A DNA stretch of 64,000 nucleotides from Runella rosea (GCF_003325355.1 NZ_CP030850.1:5573501-5637500); one strand, 5' to 3'; counted from the stretch's first letter, positions 18,602 through 29,700 are shown. Made by a program: numbers and translations. The notes: generated by a model not told the origin, from the sequence alone.

Positions 18602-18713
18602 GTTTAAAAAAAATGAGTTTTAGTTGCTGTTTTTTTATTTCAAAGTTTAAAGCCTGCTGAATTTCGTTGAATTTTAAGTTCATTATGTCCCCAAAAACGA
18701 ATAGATAACCTCT

Positions 18714-20444
18714 ATGAAAACCACCTCAAAAATTGTCTTAACCTTTGCTTTAGTATGGAGCACCACCCTGCTGTTTGCCCAACTTCCCTATTTGGAAAAA
18801 TCGGGCAAAGTACCGAAGTTAATGGTGGACGGAAAGCCTTTCATCATTTTGGGGGGAGAACTCCACAATTCGACTGGCTCCGACAAAGCCGCCTTACAAA
18901 AAGTGTGGAAAGAAATGAAAGACCTACACCTCAATACGGTTTTGGCGTATGCGTATTGGGAATTGCTGGAGCCTGTGGAAGGCAAATACAATTTTGAATT
19001 GGTAGATGCGGCGATTGAAGGCGCTAAAAAAGAGAATTTAAAAATCGTGTTGGTATGGTTTGGAAGTTGGAAAAGTACTGCCTCCACTTACGTACCCGAA
19101 TGGGTAAAAACCAATCCCCAACGTTTTCAAAGATACACCCTCGAAAACGGTAAGACCCTCGAAATCTTGTCGCCATTTAGCGAAGAAAATAGGAATGCCG
19201 ATGCAAAAGCATATAGCGCTTTGATGCAACACCTTAAGGAAGTGGATAAGCAACACACGGTCATCATGACGCAAGTAGAAAATGAACCGGGCTGTTTTGA
19301 AAACTATCGTGATTTATCTCCCCGAGCTTTAAAAGCATGGCAAAGCGCCATTCCTGATGATATGATAAACTACCTTAAAACCAACAAAGGGAAATTGTTT
19401 CCGGCACTGGAAAAAGCATGGGCCGACAACGGGTATAAAACCAAAGGAACGTGGGAAGAGGTCTTGGGTAAAAGTACCGACCAAGGCGATTATAAGTTCT
19501 ACACTGAGGAGTTGTTTATGGCGTATCATTACTCCAAATACATCAATTACATTGCCGCCGAAGGTAGAAAAATATACGATTTGCCCGCTTTTTGCAATGG
19601 TTGGCTGTACAATAAAAGAGGTTTTTATCCACACGGCACCATCAATCCGCACGTGTTGGATGCCTACAGGGCTGGAGGGAAGGCGTTGGATTTTTATTCG
19701 CCCAATGTCTATACTATTGAGTACGACGAACTTTTTGATGCCTATACTTTTGGTGGTAATACACTATTTATTCCAGAAAGTTCACTGATGCCAGCTGGGG
19801 CGTTGTATTCGATTGGGGCATATAATTCATTGGGCTTTGCGCCCTTTGGCATTGATGGTGAACAAATGAAAAGCAAAGCAAACAGCAACAATCTGAATCT
19901 GCTGAAAAGTACCTACAAAGCTATTTCACAAATGGCTGGAACACTTACTCAGAATTACGGCAGCGAAAAACTAAAGGCGGTGTACCTCAATCCCGTCAAA
20001 GAAAGTCAGGAACTGAAAATGGGGGATTATAAATTAGTGGCAACGAGTTCACGAAAACCGGGGTTCAGCATTGATTTTGGCAAATCGTTGGAAAATGAAG
20101 GGAAAGCCAAAATGTCGTTTGGTCCCCCCACTTCTGAAACCAAAGAAGACAAAGCGAAAGCCATGCCTGCGGGGCCGTTTGGGGCGCTTCCTGAGGAGAT
20201 CGGCTCGGCCATTCTTATTCAAAATGCAACGGATGAATTCTATGTAGTAGGTTATGGCGTAAAGCTGCATTTTGAGTTGAAAGAAGGCATCAAATTTGAG
20301 CATTTAGGTTTTCTGTCCATTGAAGAAGGTGAGTTTGAAAATGAAAAATTTGTAGCCACCAAGCGCTGGAATGGCGATGAGCAAAAAGCAAGTTTACCCG
20401 GAGATAAAATCACAACGCTGAAAATCAGATTATATAGATTTTGA
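18714..20444 (+). CDS. GH35-type beta-galactosidase-like enzyme
   Basis: A 576-aa exported protein (signal ending LLFAQ) with a GH35/DUF5597-like TIM barrel. Typical elements are FIILGGELHNST, LNTVLAYAYWELLEPVEGKY and LVLVWFGSWK-like strands. The acid/base is Glu191 in QVENEPG and the nucleophile is Glu355 in FIPESS. A C-terminal beta domain (about 430-576) matches the DUF5597 extension. It probably removes beta-linked galactose or a related sugar in the periplasm. It stands alone after a terminator, 146 nt before the MFS transporter gene. Confidence 0.82.
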   Translation: MKTTSKIVLTFALVWSTTLLFAQLPYLEKSGKVPKLMVDGKPFIILGGELHNSTGSDKAALQKVWKEMKDLHLNTVLAYAYWELLEPVEGKYNFELVDAAIEGAKKENLKIVLVWFGSWKSTASTYVPEWVKTNPQRFQRYTLENGKTLEILSPFSEENRNADAKAYSALMQHLKEVDKQHTVIMTQVENEPGCFENYRDLSPRALKAWQSAIPDDMINYLKTNKGKLFPALEKAWADNGYKTKGTWEEVLGKSTDQGDYKFYTEELFMAYHYSKYINYIAAEGRKIYDLPAFCNGWLYNKRGFYPHGTINPHVLDAYRAGGKALDFYSPNVYTIEYDELFDAYTFGGNTLFIPESSLMPAGALYSIGAYNSLGFAPFGIDGEQMKSKANSNNLNLLKSTYKAISQMAGTLTQNYGSEKLKAVYLNPVKESQELKMGDYKLVATSSRKPGFSIDFGKSLENEGKAKMSFGPPTSETKEDKAKAMPAGPFGALPEEIGSAILIQNATDEFYVVGYGVKLHFELKEGIKFEHLGFLSIEEGEFENEKFVATKRWNGDEQKASLPGDKITTLKIRLYRF

Positions 20445-20467
20445 TTGAGGCCACATGGGCCACACAG

Positions 20468-20547
20468 GTCAGACGACAGTCAGACCGAACCACGCAGACC
20501 GAGTCGCCAGACCATAGGCCACTTCTTTAATCTGACTGCCATCTGAC
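20468..20547. repeat. Imperfect inverted repeat with CAGAC motifs
   Basis: The left arm at 20468-20484 (GTCAGACGACAGTCAGA) pairs with the right arm at 20531-20547 (TCTGACTGCCATCTGAC), with two mismatches over 17 bp. CAGAC occurs four times in or near the left half. It lies in the spacer between the GH35 and MFS genes and could form a long mRNA hairpin. Confidence 0.5.
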
Positions 20548-20589
20548 TTGCTCATTTAAAAAAGAATCAACCCTTACCTCGCTTGAAAC

Positions 20590-21780
20590 ATGAAAAAAGG
20601 ATTTTTTACGTACGAAAACAGCATTGTGCTATTGATGGCACTCACTTTTGGGTGCTTATTTTTCGACCGCTTGGCACTTAATTTTTTGATGCCCTATGTT
20701 GCCAAAGACCTCAATCTTAATAATACCCAAATCGGATTGTTGGCCGGAGCATTGTCGTTGGCTTGGGCGTTTTCGAGTTTTTTCTCTACGGCGTGGGCCG
20801 AAACCAACAACAAGAAAAAACTTGTTTTCATTGCCGGGGTTTTTACCTTTTCACTTTGTTCATTTGGCTCTGGTTGGGCGGTTTCGTTTGTAACGTTGCT
20901 GATAGCCCGTCTCGTCATGGGTTTTGCCGAAGGGCCAGTGATTCCTTTGGCCCAAAATTTTGTGGAGCGCGAATCTTCTCCTCACCGACTGGGCATAAAC
21001 GCGGGGATTTTGCAAGGGGTAGGTTCTGCTCTTTTTGGTTCTATTTTAGCGCCTGTTGTCCTAGTCCAAATTGCCGAAAATATGGGTTGGCGCAATGCCT
21101 TTTTTGTGGCAGGAGCGCCAGGCTTGGTGTTGGGTTTGCTGGCGTGGAAATTTGTCAAAAAATCAACCGCTGAAAGCGTGCAAACCAAAGAGAAATCCAC
21201 TCTCAATATCGCCGAACTGTTACAGTACAACAACATCAAATGGGGCATTGGAGCGGCTTGCTGTGTGTTTGGTTGGTGGTTTGCTACACTTCCGTTTATT
21301 TCCAATTATTTTGTAAATGCTCAAGGAATGTCGGCCGACCAAATGGGCAAAACCATGGGGCTTTTGGGCGTTTCTGGGCTTTTATCTTCCGTTATTGTGC
21401 CGGGGCTTTCTGACCGTATCGGGCGTAAAAAAGTGCTTCTGATTTTTATGGTGGTGGGTATGTTTTATCCTTTTGCAGTCTATTTTTTGGCGGGTTCAGC
21501 GCTTCACCTTCCAGCCATGTTTTTTACCTATTTTATGATGGGGCTACTTCCCATCGTGGCGGCTGTACTGCCTTCTGAGTCGGTACCTGACTATTTGAAA
21601 GCCAAAGCGTTAGGGTTTATTACGGCCATTGCAGAAATTGTTGGTGGAGTAATGGTTCCTGCCCTATCGGGAGTTCTTTCCGACAAAATCGCCCCTTCGG
21701 CTTTTCTTTGGGTGGCGGCGGCACTGGCGTTAATCGGCTTGTTTTTCGTAATGAAATTGAAAGAACTTTCAAAGCTTTAA
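20590..21780 (+). CDS. MFS transporter
   Basis: A 396-aa inner-membrane major facilitator with 12 predicted membrane segments. The TM1 region FLFFDRLALNFLMPY and the loop motif GLSDRIGRKKV between TM8 and TM9 resemble the anion:cation symporter and aromatic-acid symporter groups, which import organic acids, hexuronates and aromatic acids. In this setting it could carry an aglycone fragment or a sugar acid into the cytoplasm. There is no binding protein, so substrate assignment rests on context only. Confidence 0.82.
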   Translation: MKKGFFTYENSIVLLMALTFGCLFFDRLALNFLMPYVAKDLNLNNTQIGLLAGALSLAWAFSSFFSTAWAETNNKKKLVFIAGVFTFSLCSFGSGWAVSFVTLLIARLVMGFAEGPVIPLAQNFVERESSPHRLGINAGILQGVGSALFGSILAPVVLVQIAENMGWRNAFFVAGAPGLVLGLLAWKFVKKSTAESVQTKEKSTLNIAELLQYNNIKWGIGAACCVFGWWFATLPFISNYFVNAQGMSADQMGKTMGLLGVSGLLSSVIVPGLSDRIGRKKVLLIFMVVGMFYPFAVYFLAGSALHLPAMFFTYFMMGLLPIVAAVLPSESVPDYLKAKALGFITAIAEIVGGVMVPALSGVLSDKIAPSAFLWVAAALALIGLFFVMKLKELSKL

Positions 21781-21857
21781 AAAAGACGTGATTATTTGAT
21801 AATGGCCCCGCATTCAGTCACTGCGTCTTTGCGTGACTGGCGCCTTTATGCTTAGTT

Positions 21858-21878
21858 ATTGTCTCACTTTGAGGCAAT
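21858..21878. promoter_or_regulatory. 21-bp palindromic operator, copy 1
   Basis: ATTGTCTCA (21858-21866) and TGAGGCAAT (21870-21878) form a near-perfect palindrome around CTT. The same site, differing at one base, occurs at 51016-51036 upstream of the large alpha-L-rhamnosidase gene. It lies about 80 nt before the Dabb gene that opens the esterase/rhamnosidase operon. Position and symmetry suggest the binding site of a dimeric regulator. Confidence 0.6.
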
Positions 21879-21954
21879 ACAGGTGAGTTCAGGATACTTT
21901 CTGTACAAAAGCGCTATAAACTTGTACTAATGTTAGATATTAACCCACTAAGTC

Positions 21955-22242
21955 ATGATTCGACATTCCGTCATTTTCAAACTCAAAGACGCCATCAATG
22001 CCGACGAGAAGCAGGCTTTTTTTGAAGCGGTTGACAAACTTGCCTCTATTCAAGATGTTCAAAAATTTGAAGTATTGAAGCAAATCAGCCCCAAGAACAA
22101 ATTTGAGTACGGTATCTCGATGGAATTTGATACGCAGGTGCAATACGATTTTTATTCAAATCATCCAGAACACGTGGCGTTTGTGCAAAACTATTGGCTG
22201 AAAAATGTGGAGGATTTTCTGGAAATAGATTATCAGATTTGA
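21955..22242 (+). CDS. Dabb-family stress-responsive barrel protein
   Basis: A 95-aa Dabb (dimeric A/B barrel) protein. Opening IRHSVIFKLKD, centre FGVLKQISPKNKFEY-like strand, and the late HPEHVAFVQNYW helix are family hallmarks. Relatives include the plant polyketide cyclase for olivetolic acid and many bacterial proteins of unknown function located in sugar or aromatic catabolic operons. It is cytoplasmic. It is the first gene after the palindromic operator, so it may be co-regulated with the rhamnosidases. Confidence 0.8.
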   Translation: MIRHSVIFKLKDAINADEKQAFFEAVDKLASIQDVQKFEVLKQISPKNKFEYGISMEFDTQVQYDFYSNHPEHVAFVQNYWLKNVEDFLEIDYQI

Positions 22243-22308
22243 GTTGAAATATATCTAAGTGGTCTCCGCTTTTAATAAGAAATATACCTTTTAACTTTTG
22301 CTACCCCA

Positions 22309-23211
22309 ATGAAAATCAAATTCGTATGTTTTGCTGCGTTGCTGCTGTTACAGTCGTTTTTTGCAAATGCCCAACAGCAAACCAACCGTGTATTAAAACT
22401 CTTTCCAGAAGGAACGGTACTGTACGGGGATATTCCGTACAATGGTGATACGCTCAAAAAGCATTTGCTGGATATTTATCTGCCCGCCAATGCGCCAAAA
22501 AATCTGCCTTTGGTGGTTTTTATTCATGGAGGTGGATGGATTGGAAATGACAAAACAGCCGATATTGGTTACATGGGTAATACCGTGTCGGCCTTGATCA
22601 ACAATGGTATTGCCATAGCGTCCATAGATTACCGTTGGGCTATGCAAGCTACTTTTCCTGCCCAAATCCAAGATTGTAATCGTGCTGTGTCTTTTTTGTA
22701 CGACAATGCCGAAAAATATGGCTTTGATAAAAACCGAATTGCCTTGATGGGATTCTCGGCGGGGGGGCATTTGGCATCGCTTTTGGGCTTGGCCCACAAC
22801 AACAAAGTGCCTGATTTTTATATGAATAAGCAAATTGCGAAATTCAAAATCAAAGCCGTTGTTGATTTTTATGGGCCTGCCGAATTGATTTTATTTCCTG
22901 GGGCAGACGACGCCAAATCGCCCGAAGGCTTGCTCATTGGCGCGGCACCACTTGCTCGTCCCGACTTGGCAAAAGCGGCGAGTCCCGTAACCTACGTTGA
23001 CAAAAACGACCCTCCATTTTTACTGATTCACGGCGAAAAAGACAACCTTGTTTCCCCCCGTCATTCGCAGTTGTTGAGTGCTTGGCTAACGACCAATGGG
23101 GTCGCAAATGAACTCATCATCGTTAAAGATGCCCCTCACTTTGGCAAAATGTACGATGTAGATGAAATACGAATGAAAGTGATGGCTTTTCTGAAAAAAG
23201 AATTGAAATAA
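22309..23211 (+). CDS. Exported alpha/beta hydrolase (esterase-like)
   Basis: A 300-aa hydrolase with signal peptide (ending FANAQ). It has the oxyanion motif FIHGGGWIG of the hormone-sensitive-lipase / BD-FAE group, nucleophile Ser in GFSAGGH, Asp in HGEKD and His in APHFG. The likely role is removal of acetyl, feruloyl or similar ester groups from a glycoside in the periplasm. It sits 31 nt before the GH78 gene, so de-esterification and rhamnose removal are probably coupled. Confidence 0.85.
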   Translation: MKIKFVCFAALLLLQSFFANAQQQTNRVLKLFPEGTVLYGDIPYNGDTLKKHLLDIYLPANAPKNLPLVVFIHGGGWIGNDKTADIGYMGNTVSALINNGIAIASIDYRWAMQATFPAQIQDCNRAVSFLYDNAEKYGFDKNRIALMGFSAGGHLASLLGLAHNNKVPDFYMNKQIAKFKIKAVVDFYGPAELILFPGADDAKSPEGLLIGAAPLARPDLAKAASPVTYVDKNDPPFLLIHGEKDNLVSPRHSQLLSAWLTTNGVANELIIVKDAPHFGKMYDVDEIRMKVMAFLKKELK

Positions 23212-23241
23212 ACATCAACGATAATTTAACCCTGAGTAACG

Positions 23242-25632
23242 ATGAAAAAAGTAACCGTTATTGCCTTACTTTTGGTAGCATTAACATCAATTCTTGTAAA
23301 GGCTCAGTTCGGCCCTCCAACAGGAGAACCCGATGTTATCAATAAACGTTGGCATGCACAATGGATTACCGTGCCCAACGCCACCGCCGATGGTTATGGC
23401 GTGTACATGTTCCGAAAAACCATTGAGTTGGCTTCAAAGCCCACTCACTTTAAAATTCATGTTTCGGGAGACAATCGTTATAAACTTTTTGTGAATGAAA
23501 AATTGGTTTCGATGGGCCCTGCACGTGGCGATATTGCCCATTGGAATTATGAAACTGTGGATATTGCGGCTTATTTAAAAGCAGGCAAAAATATTATAGC
23601 CGCCCAAGTTTGGAATGAGGGAGAATTTAAACCTGAGGCTCAGATAACTTACCGTACGGGTTTTATTTTACAAGGCGCTACCTCTGCGGAGTCGGCCATA
23701 AATACCAATAACACATGGCTTTGTGAAAAAGACAATAGCTTTGCTCCATTGGTTTTTAGAACCAGAGGCTATTATGTAGCTGGAGCGGGTGAAATACGAA
23801 ACATGGCTTTAAGTCCAAAAAATTGGCAAAGTGAAGGCTTTGATGATAAAAACTGGCAAAAAGCAAGACCCGTGGGTGGGGGAGTCCCCAAAAACATTTT
23901 AGGGGCTTTTGGGACCATGAGTGGCTGGATGTTGGTGCCGTCTATCATTCCTCAAATGGAATTGAAAGATGAACGATTAGTAAAAGTCGTTAGTAACGAA
24001 GGCATTACGGGCTTGCCTGCTGATTTTCCTGCCAAAAAATCAGATGTGCTGATACCTGCCAACTCAAAAGTAAATATCATTTTAGACCAAAGCTACCTCA
24101 CCAACGCCTATCCAAATCTGGAGTTTAGCGGAGGCAAAGCCGCTACCATTACATTAAGATATGCAGAGGCACTTTTTAACAAGACTTCAAAAGGCAATAG
24201 AAACGAAACCACTGGCAAAACCTTTATAGGTCGGGCAGATAGTTTGGTTTCGGACGGAAGCCAAAATCAGAAATTTACCAGTCTTACTTACCGTACTTAT
24301 CGCTATTTGCAGCTGAGTATTGTTACTCAAAATGAGGCAATTACGTTGAATGATATTTACGGTACATTTACGGGTTACCCCTTTAAAATGAACGCCCAGC
24401 TGTCTGCCAATCAGCCCGAGATGGACAAGATGTTGGAAATTGGTTGGCGTACCGCTCGTCTGTGTGCTTATGAAACCTACATGGATTGCCCCTATTATGA
24501 GCAACTTCAATACATTGGCGATGGCAGAATTCAGGCACTGGTGTCGCTTTACAACAGTGGCGACGACCGACTGGTAAAAAATGCCATCAATCTCATGGAT
24601 TTCTCTCGCCAGCCTGAGGGCGTCACCTTGAGTAGGCATCCCTCTTACACCCCGCAATTTATCCCTACGTTTTCGCTTTGGTATATCGGGATGTTGCAAG
24701 ATTACGCCCGCTATGGGGCTGATATAGAGTTTGTTAAAAGTAAAATAAGTGGCACTCGGCAAATTTTGGACTATTTCAAAAGCTACCAGCAAGCCGATGG
24801 TCGACTAAAAAATACCCCTCAATGGATGTTTACCGACTGGGTGGATAATTTTAAAGAATGGCGGGCAGGTATGGGGCCAATGAGTGCCAATGGTACTTCG
24901 GCGGTGCTTGATTTTCAGCTGCTTTGGGCGTATCAAGTAGCGGCAGACTTAGAAACGAAACTGGGCAATCCTGCCTTTGCCGCTCAATATCTACAAGCTG
25001 CCGAGTTGTTAAAAAAGACTATTCGAGCTAAATATTGGGACAGTAATAAGAAATTATTTGCCGACCGGGAAGAAAAAGATGAGTTTTCGCAACATACCAA
25101 TTCGTTGGCCATTCTGACGGGTTTAGCAAGTAGCGAGGAAGCAAACCAAATTGCCCAATCACTACTAACCAATAACCAGCTCGCACCTGCCTCTATCTAT
25201 TTCAAATATTATTTGCACCAAGCATTGATCAAAGCAGGGAAAGGAAATGATTATTTAAAATGGCTTGATAAATGGCGTGAAAATATTCAAATGGGACTTA
25301 CAACTTGGGCAGAAACCTCTGATGTAGACAAAACTCGCTCTGATTGCCACGCTTGGGGGTCAAGCCCCAACATCGAATTCTACCGCACTATTTTAGGAAT
25401 TGACAGCGATGGTTTGGCGTTTTCAAAAGTGAAAATTACCCCGCATTTAGGGCAGATGACCGATATAAAGGGAACGATGCCGCACCCCAAAGGAAGCATT
25501 TCGGCAAGTTATAAACTTGAAAATGGCAAATGGAAGATTCAGATAGAACTGCCCAAAACCATAACGGGTAACTTGGTTTGGAAAGGCAAAATGTTGGCTC
25601 TGAAAGAAGGTATGAATCAATTCAGTATTTAG
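23242..25632 (+). CDS. GH78-type alpha-L-rhamnosidase
   Basis: A 796-aa exported enzyme (signal ending VKAQ). N-terminal beta-sandwich domains, including RKTIEL...HFKIHVSGDNRYKLFVN (about 55-90), precede the (alpha/alpha)6 barrel, which starts near 400. The signature DCPYYEQLQYIGDGR holds Asp415 and the probable general acid Glu420. WADTSDVD-like and DCHAWGSSP motifs follow near 690-710. It cleaves terminal alpha-L-rhamnose from plant glycosides or polysaccharides. It sits between the esterase and a TIM-barrel isomerase-like gene in one operon. Confidence 0.85.
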   Translation: MKKVTVIALLLVALTSILVKAQFGPPTGEPDVINKRWHAQWITVPNATADGYGVYMFRKTIELASKPTHFKIHVSGDNRYKLFVNEKLVSMGPARGDIAHWNYETVDIAAYLKAGKNIIAAQVWNEGEFKPEAQITYRTGFILQGATSAESAINTNNTWLCEKDNSFAPLVFRTRGYYVAGAGEIRNMALSPKNWQSEGFDDKNWQKARPVGGGVPKNILGAFGTMSGWMLVPSIIPQMELKDERLVKVVSNEGITGLPADFPAKKSDVLIPANSKVNIILDQSYLTNAYPNLEFSGGKAATITLRYAEALFNKTSKGNRNETTGKTFIGRADSLVSDGSQNQKFTSLTYRTYRYLQLSIVTQNEAITLNDIYGTFTGYPFKMNAQLSANQPEMDKMLEIGWRTARLCAYETYMDCPYYEQLQYIGDGRIQALVSLYNSGDDRLVKNAINLMDFSRQPEGVTLSRHPSYTPQFIPTFSLWYIGMLQDYARYGADIEFVKSKISGTRQILDYFKSYQQADGRLKNTPQWMFTDWVDNFKEWRAGMGPMSANGTSAVLDFQLLWAYQVAADLETKLGNPAFAAQYLQAAELLKKTIRAKYWDSNKKLFADREEKDEFSQHTNSLAILTGLASSEEANQIAQSLLTNNQLAPASIYFKYYLHQALIKAGKGNDYLKWLDKWRENIQMGLTTWAETSDVDKTRSDCHAWGSSPNIEFYRTILGIDSDGLAFSKVKITPHLGQMTDIKGTMPHPKGSISASYKLENGKWKIQIELPKTITGNLVWKGKMLALKEGMNQFSI

Positions 25633-25663
25633 AAAAAGAAAAACCACTTTATGCCATCATGCC

Positions 25664-25688
25664 GTTGGCGGGTGTTCTCTCCGCCAAC
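25664..25688 (+). terminator. Intercistronic hairpin
   Basis: GTTGGCGG (25664-25671) pairs exactly with CCGCCAAC (25681-25688) around a 9-nt loop gtgttctct; CCCTTTA follows. It sits in the 117-nt gap between the GH78 gene and the TIM-barrel gene, and may attenuate or process the transcript. Confidence 0.5.
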
Positions 25689-25749
25689 CCCTTTATCGTC
25701 AACACTTTTATCGCTAATCATTTTATTTTGTAGACAAAAAAAACAAAAA

Positions 25750-26655
25750 ATGAAAAGTAAATATCAAATCCACTTATTAACTGCGGCGGTGTTGAGTATT
25801 GTGTTAAACGGCTGTTTTTCATTGACGTTAAGTGCGCAGTCTGGCACCAAAAAGGCGGCAGATAAGCCTGCTAAGGCAGTTGATTGGAAACTGGGCGTGG
25901 CTTTATACACCTTTAGTTCGATGTCGTTTCCAGAGCAATTAGCCTACGCCGACAGTGCTTCTCTAAAATACGTAGAAGGGTTTGTATTTGCCAAATCGGG
26001 CAAGGAGTTAAAAGACACCGTGTTATTTAAACTTTCACCAGCGGGTATTCAAAATCTAAAGAAAAAAGTGGCGGACCAAGGACTTAAAATGGAGTCTATC
26101 TACGTCATTGGAGGCAAAAATATCGCTGATTGGAAACGAGACTTTGAGGTTGCAAAAGCCTTTGGCGTAAAATACGTGACGGCAGAACCTCCCCGTAACA
26201 TGTGGGATAGTGTAGATAGCTTAGCGGGAATTTATGGTATTAAAGTAGCCCTTCACAATCATTGGAAAGAAAATAGCATTTACTGGCACCCCGATTCGGT
26301 GTTGGCAGCCCTCAAAGGCCACCCAAATTTTGGTGCTTGTCCTGATTTGGGACATTATCCAAAATCAGGGATAAACCCCCTAGATGCGTTAAAAAAATTA
26401 GACGGTAAAATTATTGGAATCCACCTCAAAGACATTGCAGAATACAATAACAACAAAATTCAAGATGTGCCTGTGGGTACGGGAGTTGTGGACTTTCCTG
26501 CGGTTTTTGCGGAATTAAAGCACCAAAGGTTTAATGGGTATGTCATGTTTGAGCGAGACACAAAAGAGCAACCAAACAATCTAACATCCTTAAAACAAAT
26601 GGTCAATTACTACTATAAAACGTTGGATTTACCGCGGCCATTTTTTCCTAAATAA
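25750..26655 (+). CDS. Exported sugar isomerase/epimerase-like TIM barrel
   Basis: A 301-aa xylose-isomerase-like TIM-barrel protein (AP endonuclease 2 superfamily). The start at ATG 25750 gives an N-terminal signal with a possible lipobox at LNGC, or cleavage at LSAQ, so it is outside the cytoplasm. Barrel signatures are WKLGVALYTFSSM, VKYVTAEPP, VALHNHW, PDLGHY and IIGIHLKDI, which hold the usual metal-binding Glu, His and Asp. Secreted members are frequent in Bacteroidota glycan loci, and many may act on keto-sugars or glycoside oxidation products. Activity not determined. Confidence 0.78.
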   Translation: MKSKYQIHLLTAAVLSIVLNGCFSLTLSAQSGTKKAADKPAKAVDWKLGVALYTFSSMSFPEQLAYADSASLKYVEGFVFAKSGKELKDTVLFKLSPAGIQNLKKKVADQGLKMESIYVIGGKNIADWKRDFEVAKAFGVKYVTAEPPRNMWDSVDSLAGIYGIKVALHNHWKENSIYWHPDSVLAALKGHPNFGACPDLGHYPKSGINPLDALKKLDGKIIGIHLKDIAEYNNNKIQDVPVGTGVVDFPAVFAELKHQRFNGYVMFERDTKEQPNNLTSLKQMVNYYYKTLDLPRPFFPK

Positions 26656-26741
26656 GTGCTTTTTATGCCTTGGTAGGCCAACACTTTTATTTTTTAAGTG
26701 AAAAACACCTGAAAGGGCAAATTTCAACGCTTAAAACTGAA

Positions 26742-29700
26742 ATGAAAAAAAATAAAAAACCAATTGTAGCCCTGCTTGCGCTATTGAGCTTAGGGGGCTA
26801 TGCCCAAGACAAAACGGAGTTTCAAACTCCTCCAAGCTCGGCAAAACCACGGGTTTGGTGGCATTGGATGAACGGCAATATCACCAAAGAAGGCATCCAA
26901 AAAGACTTGGAATGGATGAGCCGCGTGGGGATTGGTGGTTTTCAGAATTTTGATGCCAACCTTTTTACGCCCGTTGTCGTGCCCAAAAAATTGGTTTTTA
27001 TGACGCCCGACTGGAAAGATGCCTTCAAATTTATGACCCAAACGGCCGATCAAAAAGGGCTTGAAATGGCCATTGCGGGTTCGCCGGGCTGGAGTGTAAC
27101 GGGTGGCCCTTGGGTTGAACCCAAAGATGCCATGAAAAAGTACGTTTGGACGGAAACACGCGTAGAAGGCGGAAAAACTTTTTCGGGAAAATTGCCCCGA
27201 CCTGCCGACGTAATAGGGAAGTTTCAGAATGTACTGATTGGTTCGGGAGGGCTTACGGGGGGATTTGTGGGCGAAAAGCCTAACTTTTACCAAGATGCCT
27301 TGGTGATTGCGTATCGTTTGTCCAAAGCAGATAAGCCATTTGCCGACCTGAATCCTAAAGTCACTTCAAGCGGTGGGAATTTTAGCCTTAAAGACCTAAG
27401 TGATGGTGATTTGGCCAAAGCAGAATTTGTTCCTCCGATGGAAGTAGGTCAAGATATGTGGATTCAGTACGAATTTGATACGCCCCAAACCTTTAAGGCA
27501 TTTGCGATAGCCGGCGCGATAGAAGGTGCATTGAGCGAATTTAGAGGAAACCCCGAAAACCGCAGTTTGAAAGTAAGTGACGATGGGGTCAATTTTCGAG
27601 AAATTGCCAAAGTGTCGGGAAGTACCGTACCTTTCAATACGGTAGCATTTGCGCCTACAACGGCCAAATATTGGCGAATCGCGATAAAAACACTCCCGCC
27701 CGCGGGAAATCCTTTTGGGGGCCTAATGGGCAACGCCAGTGCTCCCACCAAATCAGACGGCGTACATGTGGCCGAATTTGTGCTCTACAATACCGACCGA
27801 ATTGACCAAGTAGAAGACAAAGCAGGGTTTTCGCCGTGGCGAGAAAATGGAAAAATGGGTACTGGTGCCTCAGCTGATGCCATTCCTACCGAAGATGTAG
27901 TGGACTTAACCTCAAAAATGAGTGCGGATGGTACATTGAACTGGACTGCCCCCGCAGGAACTTGGACGGTGCTCCGTTTGGGGTATTCACTTACGGGCCG
28001 TCAAAACCACCCCGCCTCGCCTGAAGCAACGGGCCTAGAAGTGGATAAATTGGATAAAGAAGCCGTCAGAAAATACATCAATACCTATCTGGATATGTAT
28101 AAAGATGCCACTGGCGGTATGATGGGGGCTAAAGGCTTGCAATACATGGTGTTGGATAGCTATGAGGCTGGCCACATGAACTGGACCAAAGCATTTCCTG
28201 AAGAATTTCAGAAAAGGCGTGGTTATAATATCGTGCCTTGGATGCCCGTACTTACGGGGAGAGTCGTCAAAAGTGAAGACGCCAGCGAAAAGTTTTTGTG
28301 GGATTTTAGAAAAACCATTGGTGAACTCATTGCCGAAAATCACTATGATGTCATTGGCGAAGAGTTGAACAAAAGGGGTATGAAACGCTACACGGAATCG
28401 CACGAAGGTGGACGTATTTATTTGGCCGATGGCATGGATGTGAAACGCAACTCCGAGATTCCGATGTCGGCGATGTGGACACCGGGTAGTTTAGCTGGCG
28501 GTGCCGACGAAGAAGTGCGTAGCGAAGCTGACATCAGGGAATCAGCATCGGTGGCCAATATTTACGGAAAGCCGTTTGTGGCCGCCGAATCTATGACTTC
28601 TGTAGGCAAACCTTTTCAGGAATATCCCGAACGCCTCAAACGTACGGCCGATTTAGAGATGGCTTCGGGCCTGAACCGTTTTGTGATTCATACATCGGTG
28701 CATCAGCCACTTGATGATAAAAAACCTGGCTTTTCACTCGGGCCCTTTGGTCAGTATTTCACGCGTCAAGAAACCTGGGCGGAAGTAGGAGGTAAGGCCT
28801 GGATGTCGTATTTGGGACGTAGTTGCTATTTGTTACAACAAGGCCGAAATATCGCCGATGTGTTGTACTACTATGGTGAAAACAACAACATCACGTGGAT
28901 TAGTCGCGAAAAGCTCCCCGCTGTTCCGTCGGGTTATGAGTATGATTTTGTCAATTCATCGGCCCTCATCAACGCCATTCATGTAAAAGATGGGAAATTG
29001 GTTGCGCAAAGTGGCAATACGTACAGTTTGTTGGTGCTGGACGAAACCGCCAAATACATGACCTTGCCTGTGTTGAAAAAACTACGTGATTTGGTAAAAG
29101 CAGGCGCTAAGATAGCGGGTACAAAGCCCGAACAATCACCCAGTTTAGGCGACAATGTGACCGAGTTTCAAACCATCGTTAACGAGATTTGGGGTAGTTC
29201 TAACGTCTTGAAAGGCTCAATGGCAGAGGCATTGAAGGCACAAAATGTGAGTGAGGACGTGATGATTAGTAAAGCGCAAAACAAGATTCTCTATCGTCAC
29301 CGTCAGGCGGCCGACCAAGATATTTATTGGCTCAACAACCGCAGTGCAAACGCCACCTCGGCCGAAGTGAGTTTTCGAGTAGCGGGCAAAGTACCCGAAC
29401 TGTGGAATGCCCAAACTGGCAAAACCGAAAAAGTAAGTTATCAACTCAAAGAAGGCCGTACCATTGTTCCGCTAAACTTTGAATCTTGGGATGCTTTCTT
29501 TATCATTTTTAAAGACAAGACAACGGCCAATAGTTATACTAAACCTGCCACCACAGAAACGACATTGACCCCGATTTCAAGCCCTTGGAAAGTAAGTTTT
29601 AATGATAAGAATGTGACTTTTGATAAGCTTACTTCTTGGGCAGAGAATACCGATGTCGATGTAAAATATTTCTCTGGAACAGCGAGTTATGAAAATACTT

